64,000 nucleotides of DNA from Rugamonas sp. A1-17 (GTDB lineage: Bacteria > Pseudomonadota > Gammaproteobacteria > Burkholderiales > Burkholderiaceae_D), in assembly GCA_025548565.1 (NCBI GenBank), contig JAJLPB010000002.1, positions 434,001 to 498,000 on the forward strand, written 5' to 3'. The notes under the pieces are model-generated. The model did not search any database. It saw only the letters and a program-made list of their open reading frames with translations, and was not told the origin of the DNA. Of this stretch, positions 17,865 through 27,255 are shown in pieces. Every line of letters starts with the position of its first letter. Within the stretch, counting starts at the first letter, position 1. Both the position numbers and the translations under genes were made by a program.

Positions 17865-19499
17865 ATGGATTCAATCGAAGTGGTGCTGGTGATGCTGCTG
17901 GCCGTGGTGGCCAGCGCCTATCTCAGCCGTTTTCTGCCGCGCGCGGTGCCGCTGCCGCTGGTGCAAATCGCGCTCGGCGCGCTGATCGCCGCCAAGTCCA
18001 CGCGCGGCGTCGACCTGGAGCCGGACCTGTTTTTCCTGGTGTTCCTGCCGCCGCTGCTGTTCCTGGACGGCTGGCGCATCCCCAAGAGCGGCCTGCTGCG
18101 CGACAAGGGCACCATCCTCGAACTGGCGCTGGGATTGGTGGTGTTCACCGTCATCGGCGCCGGCTTCCTGATCCACTGGCTGATCCCCGCCATGCCGCTG
18201 CCGGTGGCGTTCGCGCTGGCCGCCATCATTTCGCCGACCGATCCGATCGCGGTCAGCTCGATCGCCGCCACCACGCCCATCCCCAAGCGGCTGATGCACA
18301 TCCTCGAAGGCGAATCGCTGCTGAACGACGCCTCCGGCTTGGTGTGCTTCCGCTTCGCCGTGGCCGCCGCGCTGACCGGCGCCTTCTCGGTCAGCACCGC
18401 CGCCCTCACCTTCGTCTGGCTGGTGGCGGCCGGCATCGGCGCCGGCGTCGCGGTGACGCTGCTGGTGACGCGGCTGCAGTACTGGCTGAGCCGCCACTAC
18501 GGCGAACCGACCGGTTCGCCCATCCTGGTCAGCCTGCTGCTGCCGTTTGGCGCCTACCTGGTGGCGGAGCGCCTGCACGCATCGGGCATCCTGGCGGCGG
18601 TGGCGGCCGGCATCACCATGAGCTACGTGGAGCTCAGCGGCCACACGCTGGCCAACACCCGCATCCAGCGCTCGGCCGTATGGGACACGGTGCAGTTCGC
18701 GCTGAACGGCATCATGTTCGTGCTGCTCGGCGAGCAGCTGCCGGACATCTTCCGCGACGCCAGCGCCACCATCGAGGAGAGCGGCCATTTGAATCCGTGG
18801 TGGCTGGCGGTGTACGCGGTGGCCATCAACATCGGCCTGCTGGCGCTGCGCATGCTATGGGTATGGGCCTCGCTGCGGCTGACCATCTACAAGCAAAAGA
18901 TCCGCAACCAGCCGCGCATGAAGATCAACCCTCGCCTGCTGCTGGCCACCACCCTGGCCGGCGCGCGCGGCGCCATCACGCTGGCCGGCGTGCTGACGCT
19001 GCCGCTGGCCATGCCCAACGGCGCCCCCTTCCCGGCGCGCGCGCTGACCATCTTCCTGGCCTGCTCGGTGATCCTGATCTCGCTGCTGACGGCCAGCCTG
19101 GGCCTGCCGCGCCTGTTGGCCGGCATGACCTTCCCGGCCTCGCCGGAAGAGCAGCAGGAGGAAGACCTGGCGCGGCGCACGGCGGCCAATGCCGCCATCG
19201 CAGCCACCGAGCGGGCGCAGATCGCCTTGATGGAGGCCGAGTCCTGTGTCGACCCCGAGGTGTATCCGCAGGCGGCGGCGCGCATCATCGCGTTCTATGA
19301 GCACAAGCTCAAGGAGGTCGGCCCCGGCAACAACGCGGCCTGGCGCAAGACCGACCATGCCGAGAAGGAGCTGCGGCTGGCGGCGCTGGAGGCGGAACGC
19401 CACGCGATCTACGAGCTGGCGCGCAGCGACCACATCTCCGACGAGATCTCGCGCAAGCTGGTGCGCGAGATCGACCTGATGGAGGCGCGCTACCGCTAG
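17865..19499 (+). CDS. CPA1-family Na+/H+ antiporter
   Basis: This is a 544-residue inner-membrane exchanger. The start is placed at ATG 17865 (GAAGGA upstream); a TTG at 17817 would add 16 unlikely residues. Hallmarks of the NhaP/NHE family are FLPPLLFLDGW, SPTDPIAVSSI (the TDP ion site), LEGESLLNDASGLV and GARGAITLAGVLTLP. About 12 membrane helices are followed by a hydrophilic, Ala/Glu-rich cytoplasmic tail of about 115 residues. That tail is probably regulatory and helical. The gene is monocistronic, divergent from the tRNA. Confidence 0.93.
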   Translation: MDSIEVVLVMLLAVVASAYLSRFLPRAVPLPLVQIALGALIAAKSTRGVDLEPDLFFLVFLPPLLFLDGWRIPKSGLLRDKGTILELALGLVVFTVIGAGFLIHWLIPAMPLPVAFALAAIISPTDPIAVSSIAATTPIPKRLMHILEGESLLNDASGLVCFRFAVAAALTGAFSVSTAALTFVWLVAAGIGAGVAVTLLVTRLQYWLSRHYGEPTGSPILVSLLLPFGAYLVAERLHASGILAAVAAGITMSYVELSGHTLANTRIQRSAVWDTVQFALNGIMFVLLGEQLPDIFRDASATIEESGHLNPWWLAVYAVAINIGLLALRMLWVWASLRLTIYKQKIRNQPRMKINPRLLLATTLAGARGAITLAGVLTLPLAMPNGAPFPARALTIFLACSVILISLLTASLGLPRLLAGMTFPASPEEQQEEDLARRTAANAAIAATERAQIALMEAESCVDPEVYPQAAARIIAFYEHKLKEVGPGNNAAWRKTDHAEKELRLAALEAERHAIYELARSDHISDEISRKLVREIDLMEARYR

Positions 19500-19548
19500 T
19501 CTTATCGGCTCATTGACCTATTGATAAGAATCGGTAATCATCTGGGCC

Positions 19549-20616
19549 ATGCTACCCAAGCGCACACAAATCACCGTCGGCACAGCCTGGATCCTTTTCT
19601 GGCTGCTGATGAACCTCACCGCCATCCAGGAATACCTGCGCGACCACCAAACCGGCGTGTGGAAGCCGATTGTATGGGAGACCTCGTCCGCGCTGACCGG
19701 CACCTTGCTGCTGCTGGCCCAGCGCCACTACACGCGCCGCTACGACCACTTGCTGGCGCAGCCGCTGAAGTGGTTCGCGCGCCAGCTGGTGTGGCTGCCG
19801 ATCTACTGGGTGCTGTTCGTGCCGGTCGCCTTCGGCATCCGCTATGGCGTGTACGCGCTGGCCGGCGACACCTACACCCACCTGCCCTGGCCGCAAACCT
19901 TCCTGTACGAAGACGTGAAGATGACGGTCTTCTTCAGCATCTTCGCCACCATCATGTTCGGCGTGCTGTCGTACCACGCGATGCAGAACGAGAAGCTGCG
20001 CGTGGAGCGCGTCAACGCCTCGCTGCGCGAAGCCCAGCTGCTGCGGCTCACCCAGCAGATGCAGCCGCATTTCCTGTTCAACGCCCTCAACACCATCTCC
20101 TCGCTGATGCACAGCGACGTGGCGCGCGCCGACGCGATGCTGATCCAGCTGGCCGACGTGCTGCGCGCCACGCTCGACGTCAGCGAGCAGCACCAGGTCA
20201 CGCTGGCGATGGAGCTGCGCCTGCTGCGCGGCTACGCGGCCCTGATGTGCGAGCGCTTTTCCGACCGCGTGCACATCGACTGGCACATCGACGACGCGCT
20301 GCTCGACTGCCAGGTGCCGGTGATGAGCATGCAGCCGCTGTTGGAGAACATCTTCAAGCACACCGTTGAGCGGCGCCGCCAGGCCACGGCCATCAGCATC
20401 TCGGCCAGCCGCGAGCAGGGCGTGATGGTGCTGCGGCTGGAGGACGACGGCGGCACGCTGCGCGCCGGCGATGACGCGGCGGCCAGCGCAGGCATCGGCG
20501 TGCGCAACCTGCGCGAGCGGCTGACGGCGTTGTACGGCGCCGGCGCCACCTTCGACCTGATCCAGCTCGCGCCGGCCGGCGTGCGGGCGGAAATGCGGCT
20601 GCCATGCGCGTCCTGA
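19549..20616 (+). CDS. LytS/YehU-type sensor histidine kinase
   Basis: This is a 355-residue kinase with four hydrophobic segments in the first 145 residues. Then comes the His_kinase motif QMQPHFLFNALNTI, with phospho-acceptor His174, and a compact HATPase domain (LENIFKH N-box-like, RLEDDGG, GIGVRNLRERL). There is no recognisable extracellular sensor; signal detection would be by the membrane domain. It overlaps the LytTR regulator gene by 13 nt, so the two are a translationally coupled two-component pair. Confidence 0.93.
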   Translation: MLPKRTQITVGTAWILFWLLMNLTAIQEYLRDHQTGVWKPIVWETSSALTGTLLLLAQRHYTRRYDHLLAQPLKWFARQLVWLPIYWVLFVPVAFGIRYGVYALAGDTYTHLPWPQTFLYEDVKMTVFFSIFATIMFGVLSYHAMQNEKLRVERVNASLREAQLLRLTQQMQPHFLFNALNTISSLMHSDVARADAMLIQLADVLRATLDVSEQHQVTLAMELRLLRGYAALMCERFSDRVHIDWHIDDALLDCQVPVMSMQPLLENIFKHTVERRRQATAISISASREQGVMVLRLEDDGGTLRAGDDAAASAGIGVRNLRERLTALYGAGATFDLIQLAPAGVRAEMRLPCAS

Positions 20617-21371
20617 TCGTCGACGACGAGCGCCCTGCGCGCGACAAGATGCGCCGCCTGCTGGAGCAGGAGGCGGACATCAGCGCGATCGAGGAAGCCC
20701 GCGATGGCATCGAGGCGCTCGAACGCCTGCCCGCCTTCGCGCCCGACCTGCTGCTGCTCGACATCCAGATGCCCGAGATCACCGGCCTCGATGTCGCCGC
20801 CTCGCTGCCCACGCCGGCGCCGCTGGTGGTGTTCGTCACCGCCTACGACGAATACGCGATCCGCGCCTTCGACGCCAACGCCATCGACTACCTGCTCAAG
20901 CCCTACGACCAGCAACGGCTGCAACGCGCCCTCCAGCGCGTGCGCGAACGCCTCGCGCAACAGCGCGCCGCCCAGACCACCCAACCCATGCCGCCACTCC
21001 TGACTGAAGAAGCACCCCCGCCGTTGCAGCATCCCCTGCCCGCCATCAGCCAGCTGCTGATCCCCGAGCGTGGCGGCACCCGCATCGTGCGGGTCGAGCA
21101 TATCCAGTGGATAGAAACCGCCGACAACTACGTCGTGCTGCACACCGCCGAAGGCCAGCCGCTGATGCGCCAGACGCTGGCCGGCCTGGTCGACAAGCTC
21201 GGTCCGCGCTTCCAGCGCTGCCACCGGCGCGCCGCCGTGCAGCTGGACTGGATCGTCAGCGTGCAGCATCTCGACAAGGGCGACGGCGAGCTGATATTGC
21301 GCAGCGGCGCGCGCGTGCCCTGCTCGCGCCAGTACCGCGCCGAAGTCATGGAGCGGCTGCAGGCGCCATAG
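20604..21371 (+). CDS. LytTR-family response regulator
   Basis: This is a 255-residue regulator partnering the kinase just upstream (13-nt overlap). Receiver domain: acidic pair Asp7-Asp8, phospho-acceptor Asp53 (LLLDIQMPEITG), and a KPYD lysine motif. A Pro/Gln-rich linker (about residues 120-150) leads to a LytTR DNA-binding domain with IQWIETADNYVVLHT and FQRCHRRAAVQLDWI. Targets are unknown; LytTR proteins usually bind direct repeats near promoters of cell-envelope or transport genes. Confidence 0.94.
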   Translation: MRVLIVDDERPARDKMRRLLEQEADISAIEEARDGIEALERLPAFAPDLLLLDIQMPEITGLDVAASLPTPAPLVVFVTAYDEYAIRAFDANAIDYLLKPYDQQRLQRALQRVRERLAQQRAAQTTQPMPPLLTEEAPPPLQHPLPAISQLLIPERGGTRIVRVEHIQWIETADNYVVLHTAEGQPLMRQTLAGLVDKLGPRFQRCHRRAAVQLDWIVSVQHLDKGDGELILRSGARVPCSRQYRAEVMERLQAP

Positions 21372-21485
21372 CGCCATCGCACCCTAGCCGTGCGCCGTAA
21401 CGGCCGCCATCCTGTTAACCTGTTCCGGCAAGGGCCAGCCTGCGCCCGCACAGCAGGCAACGTCTAACCAGACCAGGAGACAACC

Positions 21486-21986
21486 ATGCACAGCATCCAA
21501 AAAATCACGCCCTTCCTGTGGTTCTCGGGGCGGGCGGAGGAAGCGGCCGAGTTCTACGTCGGCATCTTCCGCAATTCCAAAATCTGCAGCATCGCCCGCT
21601 ATACCGAGGCCGGCCAGGAACAACACCGGCAGCCGCCCGGCAGCGTCATGACGGTCGCCCTGAAGCTGGACGGCCAGGACTTCACCCTGCTCAACGGCGG
21701 CCCGGTCTTCCAGTTCACGCCGGCGATATCGTTTGTGATCAACTGCGAAAGCCAGGAGGAGATCGACCATTTCTGGAACCAGCTGTCCGAGGGCGGCGTG
21801 CCGGAGGCCAGGCAATGCGGCTGGCTGGCCGATAAATTCGGCCTGTCGTGGCAGGTCGTGCCGACCGCGCTGCCGGCCATGCTGATGGACGCCGACACCG
21901 AGAAGGCCGGCCGCGTGATGGCGGCGCTGATGGACATGAAGAAGATCGACCTGGCCGCACTGAAAAAGGCCTACGCGGGCCAATAA
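21486..21986 (+). CDS. VOC-family (PhnB-like) protein
   Basis: This is a 166-residue glyoxalase-fold protein. The N-terminal KITPFLWFSGRAEEAAEFY and the FTLLNGGPVFQF and GWLADKFGLSWQVVP blocks are diagnostic of the subgroup often mis-annotated as 3-demethylubiquinone methyltransferase. AGGAGA precedes the ATG. No partner gene is evident and the substrate is unknown. Confidence 0.88.
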   Translation: MHSIQKITPFLWFSGRAEEAAEFYVGIFRNSKICSIARYTEAGQEQHRQPPGSVMTVALKLDGQDFTLLNGGPVFQFTPAISFVINCESQEEIDHFWNQLSEGGVPEARQCGWLADKFGLSWQVVPTALPAMLMDADTEKAGRVMAALMDMKKIDLAALKKAYAGQ

Positions 21987-22082
21987 ACCGGCTCGCCCCA
22001 CCAGCATCCCGCTTCGCCCCCGCGCGCTGGACGCCGCCCGCGGGGCATCGCTAGACTGGCTTCATTCAACCAGGAGCCAGCA

Positions 22083-23303
22083 ATGAACCAGACCACCAAC
22101 AACCGCCTGTACTTCCTCGACTGGATACGCATCTTCGCGTTCTGCGTCCTGATCTTCTACCACACCGGCATGTACTACGTAACCTGGGGATGGCACGTCA
22201 AGAGCCCATACGCCAGCGACGCCATCGAGCCGCTGATGCTGTTGTCCTCGCCGTGGCGCCTTGGCCTGCTGTTCATGATCTCCGGCGTCGCCACCGCCTT
22301 CATGCTGCAAAAGGTCCGCGTCGGCGCCCTGCTGCGGCAGCGCAGCTGGCGCCTGCTGGTGCCGCTGGTGTTCGGCATGCTGGCGATCGTGCCGCCGCAG
22401 TCGTATTTCGAAGTGATCGAAAAGCTCAACTACACCGGCGGCTATGGTGAATTCATGCGCCTCTACATCAGCGGCTACCACGGCTTCTGCAAGCAAGGCA
22501 GCTGTCTCGACCTGCCGACATGGAACCACCTGTGGTTCGTGGCCTACCTGTGGACCTACACCATGGCCATCGGCGCGCTGGTAGCGTTGGCAGGGACCGC
22601 GCGCCTGCGCTCCTGGTCCGAGGCGCTGGGCCGCCAGCTGACCGGCTGGAAGATCATCGCGCTGCCGGTGCTGGCGCTGTTCGTGGCCCGCTACGCGTTG
22701 GCCGAAGCCTTCCCCGAAACCCACGCGCTGGTCAACGACTGGTACAACCACGCCCACTACTTCTTCCTGTTCGTGATGGGCGTGATGCTGGCGCTGCAAA
22801 ATGGCTTCTGGGCCAACGTGGACAAGCTGCGCTGGACCAGCCTGGGACTGTGGCTGTTCAGCTGGGCCGTGGTGGTGTGCCTGTACTCGATGCCGGAGCC
22901 GGTGGGCGACCTGCCCATCATCGCGCAAATGAAGCCGCTGCTGCGCATGATCTTCTGCCTGGGCCAATGGGCGCCGATCCTGGCCATCTGCGGCTTCGGC
23001 CACCGCCACCTCGCCTTCGACAGCGCCAAGCGCCGCTACCTGACCGAAGCCGTATTCCCGGTCTACATCCTGCACCAGACACTGATCGTCTGCATGGCGC
23101 ACTGGCTCAAGCCGGTGAAGCTGGCGCCCGGCACGGAGGGCGCGGTGCTGGTCGTGCTGACCTTCGCCATCAGCTTCGGCGTGTTCGAAGTGGTGCGCCG
23201 CATCGCCGTGCTGCGCCCACTGTTCGGCCTTGGCCGCGCTACTTCACAAACGTCAGCGTATGCGCCGCAGGTCCCGGCAGCAGCGGCGTATCCCGCCCGC
23301 TGA
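22083..23303 (+). CDS. Acyltransferase-3 family membrane protein (OpgC-like)
   Basis: This is a 406-residue polytopic protein with about ten hydrophobic segments. The family's first-helix signature YFLDWIRIFAFCVLIFYHTG is present, with the catalytic-type His in the FYH motif, and a later VYILHQTLIV segment carries the second conserved His. Such proteins transfer acyl groups to extracytoplasmic sugars, antibiotics or glucans. AGGAG precedes the ATG. Its last 65 bp overlap the 3' end of the convergent penicillin acylase gene. The acceptor is unknown. Confidence 0.87.
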   Translation: MNQTTNNRLYFLDWIRIFAFCVLIFYHTGMYYVTWGWHVKSPYASDAIEPLMLLSSPWRLGLLFMISGVATAFMLQKVRVGALLRQRSWRLLVPLVFGMLAIVPPQSYFEVIEKLNYTGGYGEFMRLYISGYHGFCKQGSCLDLPTWNHLWFVAYLWTYTMAIGALVALAGTARLRSWSEALGRQLTGWKIIALPVLALFVARYALAEAFPETHALVNDWYNHAHYFFLFVMGVMLALQNGFWANVDKLRWTSLGLWLFSWAVVVCLYSMPEPVGDLPIIAQMKPLLRMIFCLGQWAPILAICGFGHRHLAFDSAKRRYLTEAVFPVYILHQTLIVCMAHWLKPVKLAPGTEGAVLVVLTFAISFGVFEVVRRIAVLRPLFGLGRATSQTSAYAPQVPAAAAYPAR

Positions 23304-25653
23304 CCCAGTCGGCGCGACCATCCAGGAAGTACGGCGACAAGGGATGGCCGCTCTGCCCACCCGGCATATTGAATACGCCCTGCTCCTCATGGCCCGGCGA
23401 CACCGTCAGCCGCTCCGACTGGCCGAACGACGGTCCCGACACGCGCGGCATGTGCTGGTCGCCGGGCAGCATGTCCGGCGCCACTTTCAGGTACTTGCCC
23501 AGCACCGGCACCACCGCCGCGAAGGGATGGGCGCTGGCCGCCGTGTTACGCTCGCCCCAGGTGGCGCTGGCCAGCGGCTTGCCATCCTTGGTCAGGTCTG
23601 CGATCACGCGGTCCAGCGCGGCCAGCTGCAAGGCCTGCCAACTGGCGTACTGCGGCGGCAACCAGGCGGCCGGCTTCTCGTCCAGCACACGCGCCACCAC
23701 CACCGGCCAGCGCGACGTCACCGCCGCCATATTGGCCTTGGCGTCGATCTTCGCCATATCCTCGTTGGCGCTTTCGAACAGGATGTCGTACAGCGCGTAC
23801 ATGTAGGCGCGCGTGATGCGGTAGCCCACCGAGTCCACGCTGGCCCTGCCGGTCCAGCTGTCCTTCAGCAGCTTGAGCGCTTCCGCGCGCAGCGGCTTGC
23901 CTTCGACGGCCTTGGCGTCCAGCGCGGCCATCGCGCGTTCGCGCCACGCGGTCAGGAACACGGCGCGGTCGTCCAGCGTGATGGCGTAGACTTTTTTCAC
24001 ATCGGTCTTGGGGCCCAGCGCGGTCAGGTCGTCGCGCACCTGGTGCGTGCGGGCGCCAAGATCGAAGCCGCCGTCGCCGAGCAGCTCAGCGCCGGCATTG
24101 GCCAGCTGGCGGCTGTTGGCGGTGGCCAGCTGGCCGCCGGCCGGGTTGACGACCTTGGGATATTCCTCGGGCTTGAGCCAGCCGGTCCAGACGCCGGCCT
24201 GGTCGTCCACCGACAGCGGATAGGTGGCGGCCACGCCGGCCGGCGCGCGGCGCGGCAGCGCGCCGGCAATGGTCCAGCCGATATTGCCCTTGTCGTCGCC
24301 ACCGACAAAATTCTGCGCCGGGATGCCCATCGTCGCAGCGATCGCCATCGCCTGCTCCAGCGTGTCGGCGAACTCAAGGTTCCTGGCGTTGAGGTTGACC
24401 GCCGCTGGCGTGTGCGCAACCCAGTGGATGGCGTAGCTGCGGCCCATGGCCTCGCGGATCGGACCGAGGCTGGTTTCGCGCACGGCCAGCTTGGCGGCCG
24501 GTTCGCCTTTGATTAATATCGTTTCATCGTGCACCACCGGGGTCTCCCAGCCGGCCTGGGTGCGTACCTGGCCCGGCTTGGCAGGATCGGTATCGAGCGC
24601 GATCAGGTCGAGGTAGTCGCCGTAGCTGTTGGTGAAGCCCCAGGCCACATGGCCGTTACTGCCGACCACCACCGCCGGCGTGCCGGGCAGCGTGACGCCG
24701 ACCACGCGGCGCTGGCCGCCTTTCCCGTCGGGGAACTGCAAGGCGAGACGGTACCAGATCGCCGGCAGCTGTATGCCGAGGTGCATATCGTCCGACACGA
24801 TGGCCGCGCCGGTGTCGCTGCGGCCGCCCGTCACCGCCCAGTTGTTGCTGCCCACGGTGTTGAGGAATTCCGCCGCCGCCACTTTGGGATCCGTATGTGC
24901 CGCACCGCCGTCGGCCTTGGGCTTGCCCCACCATGCGGGTGGCGCGGCGGGAATCGCGATACTGCCGGCCGTCACCGATTGCGCGTCGAGCGGGGCATCC
25001 CATTGCGTCGACTCGGGCGCCAGGAAGGCGCGCTGCTCTTCGGTCGCATGGTCGCGGAACCAGCCGCGCGCCAGTTCGCGCGGCTCCTGGCTGCCTTGCA
25101 GGTCGAAGTACATGGCCCAGATAGCCAGCAGCGAATCGGCCGCCGACCACGCGCGCGGCGGCATGCCGATCAGCGCATATTCGAACGGCTTGGCGCCCAG
25201 CTTCTGCAAGCCGGCGTTGACGCCGTCCACGTAACGCTCCAGCAGCGCGCGGTCGGCCGCCGGCATGGTTTTCAGCGCCAGCTCGGCGCGGGCGCGGAAG
25301 CGGTGCAGGCGATGGGATTTATCCAGCGGCAGTGCGCGCGCGCCGAACAGTTCGGACAATTCGCCGGCCGACACGCGGCGCAGCAGGTCCATCTGGAAGT
25401 AGCGCTCCTGCGCATGCACAAAGCCGGTGGCGTAGGCCACGTCCATCCGGCTGCCGCCGCTGATGAGCGGCACGCCGTGTGCATCGCGCGCGACGTTGGC
25501 GCCGGATTCCAGGCCCGGCGTCTGCACCGTGCCCTCCAGCTGCGCCAGGCTGCCGCGCAAATACAGCCAGGCCCCGGCCACCGCCGCCAATATCAACACC
25601 ACCAATCCGATTACGACACGCTTGGACCACATCCCCAGCCTGTTCTTTTGCAT
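23239..25653 (-). CDS. Penicillin acylase-family Ntn hydrolase
   Basis: This 804-residue precursor starts at ATG 25653; the frame runs open to 25908 but that part lacks homology-like content. An N-terminal hydrophobic segment (residues about 10-32) exports or anchors it in the periplasm. The autoprocessing site is GSNNW, with the N-terminal nucleophile at Ser269. This separates an alpha chain (containing GVPLISGGSRMD and FVHAQERYFQMDLLRR) from a large beta chain. Family members cleave penicillins or, more often, N-acyl homoserine lactones and other N-acyl amides. Quorum quenching is possible but not shown. Its 3' end overlaps the acyltransferase gene by 65 bp. Confidence 0.93.
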   Translation of the reverse strand: MQKNRLGMWSKRVVIGLVVLILAAVAGAWLYLRGSLAQLEGTVQTPGLESGANVARDAHGVPLISGGSRMDVAYATGFVHAQERYFQMDLLRRVSAGELSELFGARALPLDKSHRLHRFRARAELALKTMPAADRALLERYVDGVNAGLQKLGAKPFEYALIGMPPRAWSAADSLLAIWAMYFDLQGSQEPRELARGWFRDHATEEQRAFLAPESTQWDAPLDAQSVTAGSIAIPAAPPAWWGKPKADGGAAHTDPKVAAAEFLNTVGSNNWAVTGGRSDTGAAIVSDDMHLGIQLPAIWYRLALQFPDGKGGQRRVVGVTLPGTPAVVVGSNGHVAWGFTNSYGDYLDLIALDTDPAKPGQVRTQAGWETPVVHDETILIKGEPAAKLAVRETSLGPIREAMGRSYAIHWVAHTPAAVNLNARNLEFADTLEQAMAIAATMGIPAQNFVGGDDKGNIGWTIAGALPRRAPAGVAATYPLSVDDQAGVWTGWLKPEEYPKVVNPAGGQLATANSRQLANAGAELLGDGGFDLGARTHQVRDDLTALGPKTDVKKVYAITLDDRAVFLTAWRERAMAALDAKAVEGKPLRAEALKLLKDSWTGRASVDSVGYRITRAYMYALYDILFESANEDMAKIDAKANMAAVTSRWPVVVARVLDEKPAAWLPPQYASWQALQLAALDRVIADLTKDGKPLASATWGERNTAASAHPFAAVVPVLGKYLKVAPDMLPGDQHMPRVSGPSFGQSERLTVSPGHEEQGVFNMPGGQSGHPLSPYFLDGRADWVSGRDTPLLPGPAAHTLTFVK

Positions 25654-25733
25654 AGTATCCCCACGGTTGATTAAACTACCACGTTGAGGATAGTGCCAGA
25701 GAAGCGGCCGCGCAGGCAATCGCCAGCGTGTTA

Positions 25734-26672
25734 TCAGAGCGTCAGTTCCCAGGTTTCGTTGACCATGTCCTGGCCGAAGGCGTGCACCGGCTCCCCGGCC
25801 ACCAGCACATAGCCCTTGCTTCGGTAGATCTGGCGGGCCTCCTTCTGCTGGTCGGTGGTCCACAGGCGCATCTTGCGGTAGCCGGCGGCGCGGGCGTAGC
25901 GGTGGCATTCGTCCACCAGCCGCGAACCGAGGCCGTAGCCGCGTGCCTGCTCTTCCACCAGCAGCAGCCGCAGTTTGCCCACGCCCTCCTCGCCGTCACG
26001 CGCCAGCGCGATCGAGCCGACCGGCTGCCCGGCCATCTCGGCGATCCAGCAATGCTCCAGCGCCGGATCGAAGTTGCGTTCGAAGTCGGCGCAGATCTCG
26101 CCGACCAGTTTTCCGAAGCTGTCGTCCCAGCCTTGCTGCTCGGTGTAGACGGCGCCGTGGCGGCGCGTGATCCATTCCATGTCGCCGGCACGATGGGGGC
26201 GCAGCACGAAGGGTTGGGCGTATTTCAAGCCGCTCTCCGCGTCCAGCATCTGCTGGATGGTGCGCATCGCATCGAGCATGCGCAGCTGGTCGGCCTCGTC
26301 GAAGCGGGCCAGCAAATCGCCGACCTCCTCGCGCGAGCGGCGCTCCAGCGGCTCGTAGACGGCGCGGCCTTGCGCCGTCAGGTGCAGCAGCTTGGAGCGG
26401 CCATCGGTAGCCGATGGCACTTTGGAGACCAGGCCCGCGCTTTCGAACTTGGCCAGGATGCGGCTCAGGTAACCGCGATCCAGTCCCAGGTCGCGGCCCA
26501 GCACCGCCGCCGGCTGGTCGCCCTGATGGGCCAATTCGTACAGCACGCGCATCTCGGTCAGCGTGTATTCGCTATGCAGCAGGCCTTCGCGCAGCACGCC
26601 GATCTGGCGCGTGAAGAACCGGTTGAACGACCGGACCGCCGCGACGCGGTCATCGAAAACAGGAACTGACAT
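25734..26672 (-). CDS. MarR-GNAT fusion (helix-turn-helix/N-acetyltransferase)
   Basis: This is a 312-residue two-domain protein. Residues about 5-140 form a MarR winged helix (FTRQIGVLREGLLHSEYTLTEMRVLYEL, then GLDRGYLSRILAKFESAGLV). Residues about 155-312 form a GNAT acetyltransferase whose acetyl-CoA loop is EQARGYGLGSRLVDE. Fusions of this type are common, and some acetylate small molecules or amino acids while repressing their own gene. A perfect 21-bp palindrome lies 38 nt upstream of the start codon. It is a single gene, divergent from a Cys-rich copper protein gene. Confidence 0.9.
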   Translation of the reverse strand: MSVPVFDDRVAAVRSFNRFFTRQIGVLREGLLHSEYTLTEMRVLYELAHQGDQPAAVLGRDLGLDRGYLSRILAKFESAGLVSKVPSATDGRSKLLHLTAQGRAVYEPLERRSREEVGDLLARFDEADQLRMLDAMRTIQQMLDAESGLKYAQPFVLRPHRAGDMEWITRRHGAVYTEQQGWDDSFGKLVGEICADFERNFDPALEHCWIAEMAGQPVGSIALARDGEEGVGKLRLLLVEEQARGYGLGSRLVDECHRYARAAGYRKMRLWTTDQQKEARQIYRSKGYVLVAGEPVHAFGQDMVNETWELTL

Positions 26673-26710
26673 AAAGCCTCCGGCTAAAACATCAACCGAT
26701 TTTGCAATAT

Positions 26711-26731
26711 ATTGTTGACTGAGTCAACAAT
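26711..26731. promoter_or_regulatory. Perfect palindromic operator, probable MarR site
   Basis: Ten-bp arms ATTGTTGACT and AGTCAACAAT flank one central G. The core TTGACTGAGTCAA is the kind of short dyad bound by MarR dimers. It sits just upstream of the MarR-GNAT gene and in the shared promoter space with the divergent copper-binding gene, so it may mediate autoregulation of the first and possibly control of the second. Confidence 0.72.
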
Positions 26732-26827
26732 AACCATGATTCAGGAAAAGAGCGGACGCGCACAGAAGGCGCCCACGCATGGGCCTAACATGGATTTCCC
26801 ATTGCATCGTCATTGAAAGGAATTGAC

Positions 26828-27157
26828 ATGGAAATCACATCAGCCATGCAGGATTGCATAGACGCCTGCGACAACTGCCATCAAGCGTGCCTGCAAACCG
26901 CCCTGACCCACTGCCTGGAAATGGGCGGCCGCCACGTGGAACCGAACCATTTCCGCCTGATGCTGGACTGCGCCGCGGTCTGCGAAATGTCGGCCAACAT
27001 GCAGCTGAGCGGATCGCGGTTCAGCGCCAAACTATGCGCGCTGTGCGCCGACATCTGCCACGCGTGCGCGTTGAGCTGCCTGGAACTGGACGGCATGGAG
27101 GAATGCGTGCGCGCCTGCGAGGCCTGCGAACATAGCTGCCACCAGATGCAGGCATAG
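26828..27157 (+). CDS. Four-helix-bundle copper-binding protein (DUF326-like)
   Basis: This is a 109-residue, cysteine-rich protein with CxxxC-type pairs in every helix (DCIDACDNCHQACLQ, DCAAVCEMSA, ALCADICHACALSC, ECVRACEACEHSCHQ). This is the layout of DUF326/Csp-like four-helix bundles that store or bind Cu(I). AAAGGA precedes ATG 26828; an upstream TTG is less likely. There is no signal peptide, so it is cytosolic. It is divergent from the MarR-GNAT gene and not adjacent to copper exporters. Confidence 0.88.
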   Translation: MEITSAMQDCIDACDNCHQACLQTALTHCLEMGGRHVEPNHFRLMLDCAAVCEMSANMQLSGSRFSAKLCALCADICHACALSCLELDGMEECVRACEACEHSCHQMQA

Positions 27158-27255
27158 CACAGACGATTTCGCAACAGATTGGCGGCGGGGCCAACATTCA
27201 TTCGCGCCACTGCCGCCGCGATGCTAAAGTCGGCATACGTCCACTTCAAGCACCG

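Noticed and set aside
19500..19540. Short inverted repeat CTTATC...GATAAG before the LytS-type kinase gene
   Set aside because: The arms are only 6 bp with a long spacer and could be chance; no second copy supports it as an operator.
25654..25908. N-terminal extension of the penicillin acylase
   Set aside because: The added sequence is Arg/Pro-rich and overlaps the MarR-GNAT gene end; the hydrophobic export segment starts right after ATG 25653.
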